Shown here: positions 21,101 through 32,909 of the stretch, one piece after another
Layout of the letters: each line of letters starts with the position of its first letter
How positions within the stretch are numbered: the first letter of the stretch is position 1
Assembly: GCF_020520425.1 (NCBI RefSeq)
Contig: NC_079489.1
Span: forward strand, 18,686,001-18,750,000
Length of the DNA: 64,000 nt
Source of the DNA: Spinacia oleracea
Lineage: Eukaryota; Streptophyta; Magnoliopsida; Caryophyllales; Amaranthaceae
Direction of reading: 5' to 3'
Notes under the pieces: model-generated
Seen by the model: only the letters and a program-made list of their open reading frames with translations
The model's database searches: none
What the model was told of the DNA's origin: nothing
Position numbers and translations under genes: made by a program

Positions 21101-23799
21101 GGGGCATTTCTTTTGGGGGAAAGATGGTTGATAATGGTGTTATTGCCGTATAAATGTATAATATCAAGATTACGATAATTAACAGAAGATACAAGGATAA
21201 AAACATACTTGAACATTCTTTAGATCCCGAATCACCACGGATATTAAATTGTCATCAAGGTCTCTGCTGCTCTTCATTAATTTTCTTAAAGAGCTATCAA
21301 CCTGGCATTACAAAAATTTAATGCATTAATTAACAATCCCTGCCCCATAATAAACTACACAGTATCTCTCTTTTGATTGCAGCAAGAATATATATGTTGC
21401 ATGTATAAACATTAATGTATGGAATCTTCTACAGGATATTGTAAGTCAAACCTTGGGCAAGGATACATCTGCATATCGAAATCGAGCTGATCGTCTAAGA
21501 TCAGGGATTCCATCTTGTTGCCGCAGATCCTTCAAGAGTATAAACCACGTAAGTGGCTACCAAAAGATACACAAATAATCACATAAACTTCTAAATAAAG
21601 AAAAATGCAGCCCTACAGGTCACATTTTCCAAGAGAAGAAAACTAGATAAATTTTGATTCATTAGCAATTTTATGCTGCTTCTTAGCAACACTAACTGAA
21701 AACAGCATCATCATGGTATTAATCACTTTTGTATCATGTGAAAAGGCCAGAGAAAAACAGTATCTAACCTCAGGCCTTATGTCTACAAGAACTGCACTTT
21801 CCTTTCCTGATAAGAGCTCAAAAGCCAATTCAGGAGAAATATCTCCAGCATAGCCACTGTAGGTGACCAGCCAATATACAGCCCTGCACAAATCTGGTAA
21901 ACAGCATAAATTTCCTGTAAAAGCATGGAATAACCCCAGGTTACACCAGGAGAAAATATCAGAGTCGGGAGTGCAACATCAATACCACAAAGTAGACGTA
22001 GTGCCAAAGAAAAGAACAAATGGGACAATAGGATCTGAAGGGTCTAGGCCTAAGCTTCTCTCCAGTCCTTCGATGACAGAGTAGACCTGCTCATAAGATC
22101 CATATTTTCAGAATAAGAAAAAACAATCAACAAAGAAACGAAGTAACCATCATTAATGTGAGTTAGTACATGACACATTTAGTAGTTATCATGTCTATAT
22201 GATGCCCTGTGCATTTATATGGCAATCTTTCACTCGCATAACAAAAAGAATTAAGCCACGGTGAGATGCCAAACCATGTTTGAATAGAAAGGAATGCATC
22301 TTAAACCTATCAAAATTTAAGGTATGTTATTATCATTCATGATGAAACAACTGATCAGTAAAAGTTATCAACAAAAAACTTGACCCAACTCAAGTCACAC
22401 AAGATCATTCAAGAGGGAGAAAGAGAGAGTAGAAGCAGAAGCTAAGAGTTAACATCACCTGTAGGAAAACCATGCCCACCGGCCTTGAAATTTCACTAGC
22501 TTTCTCCTCGAATAACTTCACTGCATTTTGGATCTCTGAGGGCAGAAGATCTTTGGAAGTCTCATACGAGTAATAAACAAATTTACCCCCCTTCACCAAA
22601 GAATCTTCCACCACAAAGATAGTCTTTCTTAATAACTCAAGAGCTAGAGTGCCAGCTTTACTGCTGGATTGCTGAAGGTCACTTGGAAGTTTGTTCAATT
22701 TAGAACTAGTAACCTCACCAGCTTGATCAAAAGAAGAGAGCACTTTAGCGGTAAGATTTTCAATTGCGTTATTGCCATCCTTGACAATGTCTGTTATCGT
22801 TGAATTAATCTTATCCACAGAGCTATTCAATGCATCTCCCCCCTCACCAAATGATGCCCTCATTGATTCATTTGTTTGAGAGAGGAGATTATCAAAACTA
22901 CTGCTGGAAGACGGCAATGGCTCAGCATTGATGCCAAGAGTGTCTGGCACATTGCTAGTGCTACCTGCAACGCGATCCAAAATTGAGATTGGTTCTTTAC
23001 TAGGAGGATCTAGCAAGATATTAGCGCTATCCATCATGTTGTCTCCTAGCTGCTCTTCTTGTGACACAGAGGCAGCAGAATCCTCCACATAAGTTAAACG
23101 TTCCCCACCTCTGAAAAAAGAATCACTCATCTTTCCGGTAGTGTAGTGCCATCCATTCAATAAAGTTTTATGTCCATGAAAATCATAATTCAGAGAAGTT
23201 GCAGCTTCTTTTTGAAGGCATGCCCCTTGACAAACTCCACCTGATAAGCTAGGAATTGTCGTGTCTACTGATACGCATTGAACACCAAACACCTTTTGTG
23301 TTCGAGTGAGGTACCTTACTCCATCATTTAACAAGATCTGCACAATCAATATTGGTTGATGTATAAGAAACAATTTCAAAATGTCATTAGCCTTTGCAAT
23401 CCTAGAAAGCATAATGCCTGATGGGATTCACTGTCAAGTACTTAAGAAAGTTAAACCCCAATCATCTCCCAATTATTAAAACATTCTTTACAGCTATAAC
23501 TATGCATCACTTTGTGGATACTAACTACACATGTGATCAAATCCCGATTCTTTGATAATTCCAGTTGATCACCTCCCAAGACACATACACACAGCAAAAG
23601 ATGAAAATGCATCCTAATTAACCCAAACAAACAGCTTCAGAACTAAACAGCAATTTCGAAACTTGTAAAAAGTCATGATTATCCAAGTCAAATGCATCTC
23701 ATTCCAAATTAAGCTAAAAAAAATTAGAAATATAAAGCATAAGCTTAATTTTACCTGTGAGTGAGAAGAACAGCGAGTGGCTGAGCAAACAGGCAACAT
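12140..23799 (-). CDS. Chloroplast rhodanese-like membrane protein, At3g59780 type, 14 exons, 642 aa
   Basis: Exons, 5' to 3': 23799-23755, 23337-22459, 22086-21986, 21883-21769, 21529-21452, 21301-21209, 17232-17149, 16935-16837, 15319-15257, 15119-15089 (31 nt), 14221-14175, 13104-13046, 12374-12140. I count 13 blocks by coordinate; a further non-coding 5' exon is possible. All phases close. The start MLPVCSATRCSSHSQ looks like a plastid transit peptide. Residues 16-308 are a low-complexity, helix-rich stroma-type region; a membrane helix lies at about 327-349 (VPFVLFFGTTSTLWAVYWLV); the rhodanese fold follows (AVLVDIRPE to YVLHGGFKSW); then a second hydrophobic stretch at 513-545 and a Ser/Glu-rich tail. 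The layout matches the plant CaS/TROL group of thylakoid rhodanese-like proteins, which act as scaffolds or regulators. The active-site loop reads DADGSHA, with D446 in place of the catalytic Cys, so sulfurtransferase activity is unlikely. Family assignment is firm; the function is inferred. Confidence 0.93.
14367..14629. mobile_element. Stowaway-like MITE
   Basis: TA-bounded element with left end CTCCCTCCGTTTCGAAATAA and right end reading, in reverse, CTCTCTCCATTTCGATTTAA. The inner terminal sequences GGTTACACTTTGACATT and AATGTAAAGTGTAACC are also inverted. It lies in an intron of the rhodanese-like gene. Confidence 0.9.
15770..15900 (+). mobile_element. Possible tRNA-derived SINE
   Basis: The stretch TGGCCAAGTGGTTAAGAC (A-box-like) followed about 25 bp later by GGTTCGAATCC (B-box) looks like the tRNA-related head of a SINE. 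There is no tRNA acceptor stem. The 3' end was not located; A-rich runs at 15871-15878 and 15890-15896 may belong to it. It lies in an intron of the rhodanese-like gene. Confidence 0.5.
17860..18690 (-). pseudogene. Copia gag (UBN2 type), left copy
   Basis: This region parallels the right gag copy: the same FEGNAQTKLMQVLNLKLEFE core is seen on the minus strand at about 18370-18460, and a zinc-knuckle end at about 17900-18000 reads KFGHLERNC then LLQNVEEACKAQVAVEEKLF. Short insertions and stops break the frame. Differences between the copies show that they have evolved separately for some time. Confidence 0.83.
19250..20040 (-). pseudogene. Copia gag (UBN2/Retrotran_gag type), right copy
   Basis: Minus-strand reading gives CETPKEAWDRLKEEFEGNAQ, TKLMQVLNLKLEFEMQRMKK and SETIKEYVSKL, the typical core of Copia gag. 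A later basic, Cys-bearing segment would be the zinc knuckle, clearer in the left copy. Frame changes and stops interrupt it, so it is unlikely to make protein now. It is one of two gag units in the tandem array. Confidence 0.85.
20664..20951. mobile_element. MITE with GGCTCCGTTTG termini
   Basis: Left end GGCTCCGTTTGTTTTAATGG, right end reading in reverse AGCTCCATTTGCTTTAATGG. The element of about 290 bp has no coding capacity; the (T)GGAAAACT runs inside are also partly inverted. The target duplication is not clear. It lies in the same intron as the tandem LTR element. Confidence 0.75.
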
Positions 23800-24110
23800 C
23801 TTTTCCCCTTTGACTTGCTGAATTCCCAAAAGAAAAACAACCCAATTAAAAGTCCCAGATGCCTGAAATTCTGAAAAATTATGCTAAAATTTTAAGACCC
23901 ATAAAATGTTTGATGAGATAGAAAGTGTTTTCTTGAAATGGGTTTCTCAAAACCCAGATAAAAATGGCAGCAGCAGGTTGTTTCAATAGTGAAGTATGGG
24001 AAAATGACAGAATTTTAAGCCAGAAAATTGTGTATTTGCAAGTAATGACCAATGAAATTGTAGTGTATGAAATCGTGTGGCGTATCGAGCTGTTTAGGTT
24101 CATCTATTGA
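23800..24110 (-). other. Probable 5'UTR and promoter-proximal region of the rhodanese-like gene
   Basis: Upstream of the ATG at 23799. If transcription starts beyond 24103, the leader holds a 74-codon upstream frame (24103-23879) with no known homology. Confidence 0.4.
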
Positions 24111-24591
24111 GATTCTCTTTATTGCCTCTCGTTTGTGATGCCAAGTTGTGGACAAACCTTATTGCTAGTCGTTGTCTTTTTGGCATCATCCTTTTTTTTT
24201 ATTTCTTATGTTCGAGTTAAAATATTAGTTTTCTCACCTTGTAATCTAAAAACGCATACATATTTGGTTAATTATTTTTGCACCTAACAGAGATCTTTTA
24301 AGTGGAAGCAACGTGCCAGCAGTTGCGATGAATAAAGGGCAAAGAAGATAAATGTTAGATATGTAAGGGTATTTTAGGCATCACACTATTGGATGAATAG
24401 TGGAACTCAAGTCCTCACTTTTAAAGGTTGTAAGATTTTTTACTTAAACAACAACAACAAGATGATCAATATAAGTAATGTCATTTTTCTAATTCATGAT
24501 TCGTTCTAAATCATGTGAATTTCAAAATCATAAAACCGGAAATTGAAAACTAGTAATGATATCGAACGTGATTGTAACTATGGCCCTGTTT

Positions 24592-25278
24592 GGTTAGACT
24601 AGTTGTTAGCAGTTAGCTGGTTTGACTAGCTGGTTGAATTAGTTGTTTGTGTAAAAGTGTTTGGTAAATTAGCTGATAGATGTTAGCTGTTTAATATGTA
24701 AAATGACCATTAAGGACATTGTCATACTTTGTTTCTTATTAATATTAGACGAATAGTTTATTGTGTTAATTGTTTTCTCTTTAGCTTTGTAATAAACATT
24801 GACTAAATAAAACAATTTATTTTATTTTAAAAAAATACTCTTAATTTAAATTTCTTAATAATATATTATTTGCAAATAGAGCAATATTACTAATGATATT
24901 TCAAATATGATTGCAATAGCTTTCAATTGCTTCAAAGTACTAATATAAAATTTATTACAATAAAAAACGAGTTTATTAATAAGGTGAAATGAAAAAGGAC
25001 GTGTGAGTAATGTTTTTAGGAGAAAAATAATGTAGGGTACCAAGGTTGATAGTGGTCGTAATTATATGACAAAATAGTCATTTTCATCCACTTTCTCAGA
25101 CCTCTAATTGCAAAAATCTCATATATTAAGCTTTTCCAAAATTAGCTTTTTACCTCAAAACTCTCTTCCAAACCTCTCCTAACCAAACACTTCAAATTAG
25201 TTTTTTCTAAAGGTCAATCATCTAATTCACTCCAAAAAGCTCTTTTTCTCTCAAACCTCTCCTAACCAAACACCCCCT
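24592..25278. mobile_element. hAT-like foldback MITE
   Basis: Left end GGCCCTGTTTGGTTAG, right end reading in reverse GGGGGTGTTTGGTTAGGAG. The subterminal parts repeat TTAGCTGGTTTGACTAGC (left) and AACCTCTCC (right). There is no transposase. The flanks do not show a clear 8-bp duplication. Confidence 0.65.
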
Positions 25279-26399
25279 ATAATTTAATTAAATTAAATTT
25301 TCTTTTTTGTTTTCCTTCACATAAGTGTTGGAGTAACGTCTTTTATTTTGTTTTGTTTTGATTTATTTTTCCACGGGTTGGTCGTGGCAATGTAGGCAGG
25401 GTTGTGGGATGGTGGCGGAGTAGATAGCCCATTTTAAACTACTCCTTTGTGTCACTTGAAATCCCCTTTGATAATAAAAAGATTTTCACTTCAAGTGTTG
25501 TAACAACTCCTCCATTTTGGTGGTTGCAACCTTTCATTTCATGTTTTGATTACTCCATTTTAATAATGATTTTTAAGCTTTCTTCAAAATTATGCAATCG
25601 ATTTGTTTGATGATGAGTGGTTACATACTCTTCATCTTCATCTACTCGTCTCTATTTATTTAGTTTTTATGAGTTGTTGATGAACAACTCTTATTCAAAG
25701 TTTTATTTATTTATACTTTCCCTAATCATTTCTCCTACTTATTCTTCTTTTTTGACATAAGATCATATCTCTCACCTTGGATTTTTTTTTTTTTTTTTTT
25801 TGTGTGTTAGAGCGGTGTGTGAAGCTTAGGGAATGAATTGGCTAATACAATTGAGCACTCGGTTGTGTGAATATCATTTTCAAGTTACTGGTTCCTAATA
25901 TTGTCACGATGCACCAAATCCTTGATTATACTTGAATAATTTCTTGTTGTTATTTTCCTAATTGTGTATTCTTGAAAACACTATATTTTTCAACAGTAGG
26001 CACTTTAGTCGGGGATTTAGGCAATGGTTTTTGTGGTATATTTTTTATTTCTTCAACTCAACTCATTTCAGGTCAAGTCAGTTTTGTTTAGTTTCGGCCA
26101 AATTTAGTCCTAAAGAACATGGTCATTAGTCTATATAGTTCATTAAAGAGAATTGCCACTCTTTTTAGGATAACAGTTTGAAACTGAAAGAATGCAATTT
26201 ATCAGTTGTATAATCAGGGTGAATTGATAAAATAGAGTATTTAGTTTCATTTTTTTAAAAAAAAATCCTACAATAGTCATGGTCCACATATATAGTTAAT
26301 GTTTTTTTTTGTTATTCCTTTACTCTACCATATATCTTTGTTGATCCTTTTTTGATAAAAACGATTAATATATTGACACGCTCAAATGTCGTTATGGGA
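25279..26399. other. Intergenic AT-rich DNA
   Basis: No gene seen. It holds a T run of about 20 at 25780-25801 and a degenerate TCAACTCAACTCATTTCAGG stretch near 26045-26075. Confidence 0.5.
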
Positions 26400-26400
26400 G

Positions 26401-27227
26401 TGTTAGGTTTGGTGTAAAAAAATTCATGGAAAAACAATTTTCTCTTTTCAATCATTTTACGTTGTTTGGTTTGACAAGGGATGTAAAATAATTCATAACT
26501 CCCTCAAATGTGAGAAAACCCTTTCCATTTGGAGGAAGTTTTTTCGAATAACAGTTATGTAACAACAATTACATAACATCAGCAAAAAGACAAAATAGAA
26601 AAAATAAAAACTTTTATGGTCAACTTTTTTTGTAAAAATAATGTTTTTATGATTATTTTTGGACTTATTATGAATATGAAAAAATGAAGTAATGGTACAA
26701 AAAATTGAAACAATGGTAATATTTTTTTTAACAAAAAAAATGGTATTTTCTCTCTCTACGTTGCCACTTTCTCTCTATACGTTGTCACTTTCTCTCTCTA
26801 TTGTCATCTCCTTCTCTCTCTACTTCTTGTATACCTTCTCTCTCTTCTTTGTTTCTCCTTCTCTCTCTTTTTTCTGTTTAGATTGTCCTTTTCCTCTCTT
26901 TCTTTTATTCTTTTATTCTTTTTGTCATTTTCCACTTGTTCTTTTTTCTATTTTGTTTTTTTGCTAGTGTTATGTAATTGTTATTACATAACAGTTAGAC
27001 GAAAAAAAGACCTATTCCATTTGAAAGGAAGGGAAACCATTTTTCCTCCTTAACTCCCTCTCTTCTTCCCATCAGTCTTCTCCCCTTTTCCTTTTTCTAT
27101 GAGTTTTTTCTACAAAGCCCCAAACAAAGGAAAACTTTTTTGAATTTGTATTTTTTTCTTGGAATTTTTTTCTATGGGAAATCATTTTTACTGAAATTTT
27201 TTATGCCAAACCACACGAAACCTAACA
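26401..27227. mobile_element. MITE with TGTTAGGTTT termini and a nested insertion
   Basis: Left end TGTTAGGTTTGGTGTAAAAA, right end in reverse TGTTAGGTTTCGTGTGG. Inside, a second inverted pair ATGTAACAACAATTACATAAC (26556-26578) and GTTATGTAATTGTTATTACAT (26969-26990) frames a CTCTCTAC-rich tract, which suggests one element nested in another. No coding capacity. Confidence 0.65.
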
Positions 27228-28390
27228 ATTAAACTTAGTTGCTGGACAAAAGGTCATATGTCTTTGTTGTTTTCATATTGGATGCATGCTTAATTAATGG
27301 TTGATATGTAACCAATAACACGCCTGGCTAATAGTTATTTTCTTAACACATGCTCTTGTAATTATCCTCATGGTTCATGTGTGTTGTATGAGGTAGTCTA
27401 AGCGGTGATTAAAGGTTTTTTCATCTTTCCCGGAGGTAAGAGAAGAAGGAGACGATGGTCTCAAGAGAAAGTCTTTGAATAGTGAAAAACAAATTAAATA
27501 ATTAAGATGAGAATAGAAAAAGATAACCACTCTTCAACCATAAGAAATGAACGATGACTTCTTCACCCTTAAAACGGAGAAGCTCCAGTATAACATCAAG
27601 CTCCAAAATTTAATGTCACCGCAAGAATTTTCTTTACAAATTATCTATTTTCATGTTTACATTATTAATTAAATAGCTATATTTCATGTAAAAATGTAAA
27701 TTAAAATAACATACTACGTATATGATGTCATTTTGCCCCAAATACAATGAAAATATAACATGTAAAGTGTTGCGTTGACTATTTATTATTTCTCATATTT
27801 TATTCATTTTAGCATAAAAGTTAATAGTATCTACTCTGTATTAGCAAAATGTTCGTACGAGAAAAATGTTTGTCAAATGGATTGGCGAGTTTATCCTGCA
27901 CTGCAATGCCTTGAAAACATGCCATGTATAATAGAGATAAACACTATTGCTACAATAAGTTCTAAACACACAATAAATATTATCTACAAAAATCAACTAG
28001 GTCGGGCATGTGTTTAAATGACTTTCACTTATCTTACTGTATTTAAAATTGAATTTTTTTAGCTGTAACTTTAGTTATTCGTACTTTTTGAATTTATTTT
28101 ATCTAATAAGTGAAGATAATTTAAATAAAACAAAATATGACATAAACCCATTCTAAGCTTGTTCTTCCAAATGGTAAGATGAACATAATGAAGAGCATGG
28201 TTCTAAGTGGCATTTATGCAATTTTTGGTAAGTGACTTAATGGACTTATGTGGGATAATACTTTCACCTACCTCCGATTATTCAACAAATTATCACTTAA
28301 TACACTCATATAATTCAATTAATAAATAAAATACAGTTTATAATGAATCTAAATCCCTATCATCGCGTTCAAAATTTTTCAAATGATAAT
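27228..28390. other. Intergenic AT-rich DNA
   Basis: No gene or clear repeat boundary seen. The open frame at 27775-28017 shows no motif. Confidence 0.45.
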
Positions 28391-28653
28391 TGATTCTTTA
28401 TGTTGGAGTTTCCTCCATGATTGGCTTTTACTTAAGTTCTTTTGTCTCACATTGACAAAAAAACAAAAAGTGTTTCACCTACTTCGTATTCCCATTCAAC
28501 TAGTATATTTTTTAGAAGACAAGAGAGGTGGCTTTAGGCCACCGCACACGCGCACGCGGGCCGGGCCGGGCTCGGGCCGGGCTCGGGCTCGGGCGTGTGG
28601 CGCGACACGATTGCGGGTGTGGGTGGGACCCTTTTTGCTATCGCTCAGTCTTA
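28391..28653. mobile_element. Fragment of another LTR element with a GC-rich tract
   Basis: The block 28391-28540 followed by a GGGCCGGGCTCGGG-type repeat (28556-28595) differs sharply from its surroundings in base composition. It looks like a fragment of a second LTR. Family not determined. Confidence 0.35.
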
Positions 28654-29000
28654 TGTAACGGCTAGTGTGACATGTGTTAGGTTATGATACATATGACAAA
28701 ACATAAATCATGCGGAAAACCTTAATGCCATGAAACATATTATTTACACATAATCATTTAGCATAATTCAGATGCATACACTTTGTAGCGTGCCCTCCCT
28801 AGCTGCACCCGAACCGAACAAGAACAAGTTTTCAGGACTCCAAGTGTCGTCCCTCCGTAGATAGTCCACAGCACGTCCGGATCCGCCTTAAGCTTGACCA
28901 ACTAGAATCGCCCTTAAGGTACTATAAATTTCGGCTAATAGGGCAAGTGTTTGTGGCTGATTTTTGCTTGAAAATCTTACCTTTGAATACTTGAATCTTA

Positions 29001-29465
29001 CGTCAAATCAGGGCCGTCTTAGACAATTTGGAGGCTCTGTGCTGTATATATACTACTTCGTACATAAATAATGCACCTTTCACAAATTTTTAAACTTCAT
29101 AAAACATGCTCCGTACTACTTTATAAAGTCAAACTATACTTCCGATTATCTAAGAAATTATACATTTACCAAATACATCCACCATAAAATGCATTAATCA
29201 CGAACGTTACGAAGTCGGGAAAAAAAATTACAAACAAGAGATCAGGTATGCGGGATTCGAACCCTGTACCTTCTTAAAAGAAAAAGGGAGATACATTTTT
29301 GCTACAAACAACCAACTGAGCTGTAATACATTTATGCATATGTCTCACGCTGAAAATTATTAATATGTAAATGCAGTTCTAGTTCGATTTTGGGGCCCCA
29401 AATAAATTGGAGGCCCTGTGCTGTTGGGCTGGATGCACAGCCCAATAGCCGGCCATGCGTCAAAT
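29001..29465. mobile_element. hAT-type non-autonomous element with 8-bp target duplication
   Basis: CGTCAAAT occurs at 29001-29008 and 29458-29465. The insert (29009-29457) starts CAGGGCCGTC and ends, read in reverse, CATGGCCGGC. An 8-bp duplication with CAGGG-like ends is the hAT hallmark. It contains a tRNA-like GGGATTCGAACCC at about 29250, perhaps a captured SINE piece. It is nested in the Copia LTR, so it is younger than the LTR. Confidence 0.88.
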
Positions 29466-29924
29466 AAATTTGTGACCCTAGGCACATATTTATAGAGTTA
29501 TGGTAAAGGACTTAGAATCCTATTAGAATACCAATTTAGTTTAATTAGAATCCTATTAGGACTCTTATTAAATAAAATCTATCTACTAGGATTAGGATTT
29601 AATCATAGAACAAATTCTAATAGCTTTAGGATTTGTATTGCACACAACCGTACACGAGCACGAACACGAGCACCACCCGCGCAAGCCTTGCGGCCCACGC
29701 GAGCTGCACTCGCTCGCAGCCCAAATGTCGCAGCCCAAATGTCGCAGCCCAAATGTCGCAGCCCATATTGCTCCGCGCGTGCCAAGGCCTGGCCTTGAGC
29801 TGGGCCTGGCGGGGCTTGGCTGTGTGTAATTGATGCGTGTGGTTTGCTGGGCGATGGCCCGGCTTCGTGTTGGGCCTTCGTCTGGCAGGCCTCGTCCGAT
29901 GCTAATTCGTACGATACGCTTCCG

Positions 29925-30240
29925 ATTAAATTCCCGATTCCGGAATTTATTTCCGATGCGAACAATATTTAATATTTCCGATTCCGGAATTAATTTCCGT
30001 TTCGAACAAATATTTAATATTTCCGTTTCCGGAATCATTTTCTGATTTCGATAATATTTCCGATTCTGACAATATTTCCGTTTCCGGCAATATTTCCGAT
30101 TCCGGCAATATTTCCATTTCCAATAATATTTTCCGATACGTACCATGTTTCCGTTTCCGGCAAGATCTACGACTTGGATAATATTTATATTTCCGATACG
30201 ATCCATATTTCCGTTTCCGGCAATATCATCGTTTCCGGAG
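29925..30240. repeat. TTTCCG/CCGG/AATATT short tandem array
   Basis: More than fifteen copies of a 10-14 bp unit of the type AATATTTCCG with TTTCCGG or ATTCCGG. The spacing varies between copies. It lies inside the Copia LTR. Confidence 0.85.
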
Positions 30241-30557
30241 TATTCATTTGCTTGCCTTTGAAGATCTCAGCTCCCACTGAAACCAAGATCCGTCGATTCC
30301 GAATATCCATAGATGGAGTATTTAATGCCATTAAATACTTGATCTGTATACGTACTATTTGTGTGACCCTACGGGTTCAGTCAAGAGTAAGCTGTGGATT
30401 AATATCATTCATTCCACTTGAACTGAAGCGGCCTCTAGCTAGACATTCAGCTCACTTGATTTCACTGAATTATTAACTTGTTAATTAATACTGAACCACA
30501 TTTATTAGACTTATCATTATATGCATATTTGGACCAAGGGCATTATTTCCTTCAACA

Positions 30558-32540
30558 TGTATGGTAACAGTTACAAATTTTATTGCGTAATTAAGTATTT
30601 GATTAATATTAATTGGTTGCCAATTTAATTTGCATCCGAATTAATTGGCCAACTCTTTGGTTTTATATTATGAACCTTTCTTCCTCACAAAAACACACAG
30701 AAAATTATCGGTCACCATTTTTCTCTCTAAACACAAATTCTTTGTTTCGTTTTTTGGGCAACGTTCAATTTTCTTTTTCAATTTATCTCTTTGTACTACA
30801 CCATCGAGAAAGATGTCTTGTAACTCTGGAGGTTGATTGTCAAGAGGGCGTGTGTGCATAACAGGGCACATTCAACTTTAGGGCATTGTTTATACATGCC
30901 ACGATTTGGTTGAGATAAGTTTATTCGTTCGTTACAAGTCATTGTTCCTACACTTTAAAAATCTCAAGAAAAGTCATCATTCTCGAAATCTAAAATATTT
31001 GTACGTAGCTAAAAGTGCCCTTCTCAAAATTACATTTAAGCACATCTTGTGTTTGGGTGCCCAATTAACTCTCGATTGGACCTGCTGCCCAAGAGCTCAC
31101 TTGGCTTAACAACAACATAACTTCGTTTCCTCTATCAAGGTTCTACACCTCTTAATCGGCCCACGCCCCACTTGTAATAAAGCCAACAACATTTATTACA
31201 CAAACGCTATAAATGTGTCGCCCTATTGCACATACCAAGGTACGTTCATTTATTGTACTCACACACACTTTCACCTAGAGAGCTTTCTCTACTCCTAAGC
31301 CTAGTACTTATTTAGCATCGGAGGGGCTTTTTTCGGAACATCCCGAGACCAGTGTTAATCTCACTTGTGTGCATGTATTCTTGGACAACAACATTCAAAG
31401 ACCAAACTAGATCTTTCCACCACTACAAAAAGGCCTTCGGATCGTAGCCCATTGTTTCATACACGGAACATCTTGTATCATAGTTAAAGATAGGAGTACG
31501 TAGTAAACTTTCTCTTATCAAACTTAAAAAGTAGACATGGGTAATAAGAGATGTAAATTTTATAGAATATAATTATACACTTCACTTTATTATTAGTGCA
31601 CAAATTACTATCAAACTTTTTATAGAAAAGTTTATTGCCAAACGTTCCTACTTGTTTTTTTTACGCAAGTCATTGTTTAAAAGTGTATAAATACACTTAT
31701 TTATACGGAGTAACATTGTTTAGCGCTTGAAGCCTAATAAAAGCATGGTGAATATTCCATATTTGCAATCAAGCTTTACATTCTATTACCACAAATTGTT
31801 GCATATTCAAACAATCTTACATGTATAAAATCATCAATTTCAAATGTTGTTATAACTCATATGCAGCATTGAGACGCTATAGTCTCTTATTGCTAGAGTT
31901 AACTATCGAGTTGTCGATTCTAGTTAACGTTGGATAATATTCAGGTGAGGAGTCTTTCATTTTGATTTAAGTCAAGTGTAGTAATTTTGGGTCGTAGCAC
32001 CAATTAATTTATCTTAAAAATTAGCTACGACTCCGATCATATTTGTTTTCCGATCCGATTATCCATTTTTAGTACGATCAAATTATCCAACTTCATAGAC
32101 CATTCGAGTAATTCAAGTCGGGTCAGTTTTATCAAATCTACTTATTACTGCCTTACTGGGTATGTCAATAATATAATATGGTACCATCCTCTTGATCAAT
32201 ATATTTAAATTAGCGTTTTGTATAAACTCATACACCATTATGTACTTCAATTCATCCAAACCTTGCAACAAAACTATAGTGGCGTGATATGCTGCCATGG
32301 TAGAACACTCAAGACTTCACTCGAGCACACTAGTGCGCAGTACCCTAAAAACCTTTGCATAGCACGACCCGAAACATCGGATACTACCACTTCCACCAAC
32401 TAACCCTACACCAGACTCAAATCAACCGTCTATTTCATCAAATACCACACACGTCTCAAATCAACGACTATCAGTACAACGGACCTTGTCTCCACCGAAA
32501 CAATAGTAAACCTTGCCACACCGGATATCACATTTTCGAA
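30558..32540. other. Intergenic with LTR-like fragments, upstream of CCT2
   Basis: No gene seen. The block 31240-31400 (CTAGAGAGCTTTCTCTA, then a GGAGGGGCTTTTTTCGG-type run and CCCGAGACCAG) looks like an R/U5 end of an LTR retrotransposon. 31440-32500 is AT-rich without recognisable features. Confidence 0.4.
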
Positions 32541-32559
32541 ACTTCAACCAGCAAAACTG

Positions 32560-32909
32560 CAAAACCCTCCCCATTTCACTCGAAACAGAGAAACAAAACA
32601 TCCTCCGAACTTCCCATTCTCTCTCCTCCGCCGTCGCTTTCTCTCTCCTCCGGTAACCATTTCCTCCCTCCTCTACTTTTCTTCGTCGTTGCGATCTAGC
32701 TTCAATGTCCTACTTTCGAATCTTACTGTATTCATTTCTAATTTTTTTTTGTTGGTGTCGATTTATGTCTCGCATTTTTCATTTTTAATTATGAAGAGAA
32801 CACCGCATTCGATTTCATGATCTGATGTATTTTGTTGGTTTTATTCGTAGGTGATTATTTGCGTTTGGGGTGTCAGAGTTGAAGTTCTCACTTACTTCAG
32901 TATACTATC
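32560..32909 (+). other. CCT2 5'UTR with a short intron
   Basis: A CT-rich leader (CTCTCTCCTCCG) ends at a GT donor at 32653; the acceptor TTCGTAG ends at 32850, and exon 2 runs from 32851 through the ATG at 32910. The CT-rich leader and UTR intron are usual for plant housekeeping genes. The transcription start is not determined. Confidence 0.6.

Larger units (their letters stand above)
28654..30557 (-). mobile_element. Copia-type LTR, probably solo, carrying a nested hAT element
   Basis: On the minus strand it begins TGTTGAAGGAAATAATGCCC at 30557, a start typical of one group of plant Copia LTRs, and ends at about 28654 in ACGGCTAG/TGTAACGG wording. Without the nested insertion it is about 1.45 kb. 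It holds a CCGGAA/AATATT repeat array (29925-30240) and a GC-rich part (29640-29900). No primer-binding site or gag follows, so I read it as a solo or truncated LTR. The open frames inside (such as 30206-29592) are repeats, not genes. The flanks lack an obvious 5-bp duplication. Confidence 0.78.

Noticed and set aside
23879-24103. 74-codon frame upstream of the rhodanese-like gene
   Set aside because: Possible leader uORF, but there is no homology and no evidence that transcription starts before it.
26692-26967. Ser/Leu-rich hydrophobic frame
   Set aside because: It is a CTCTCTAC-rich tract inside a MITE, not a membrane protein.
29592-30206. 204-codon open frame on the minus strand
   Set aside because: It lies wholly inside a Copia LTR and is a product of the CCGGAA repeat array and a GC-rich tract.
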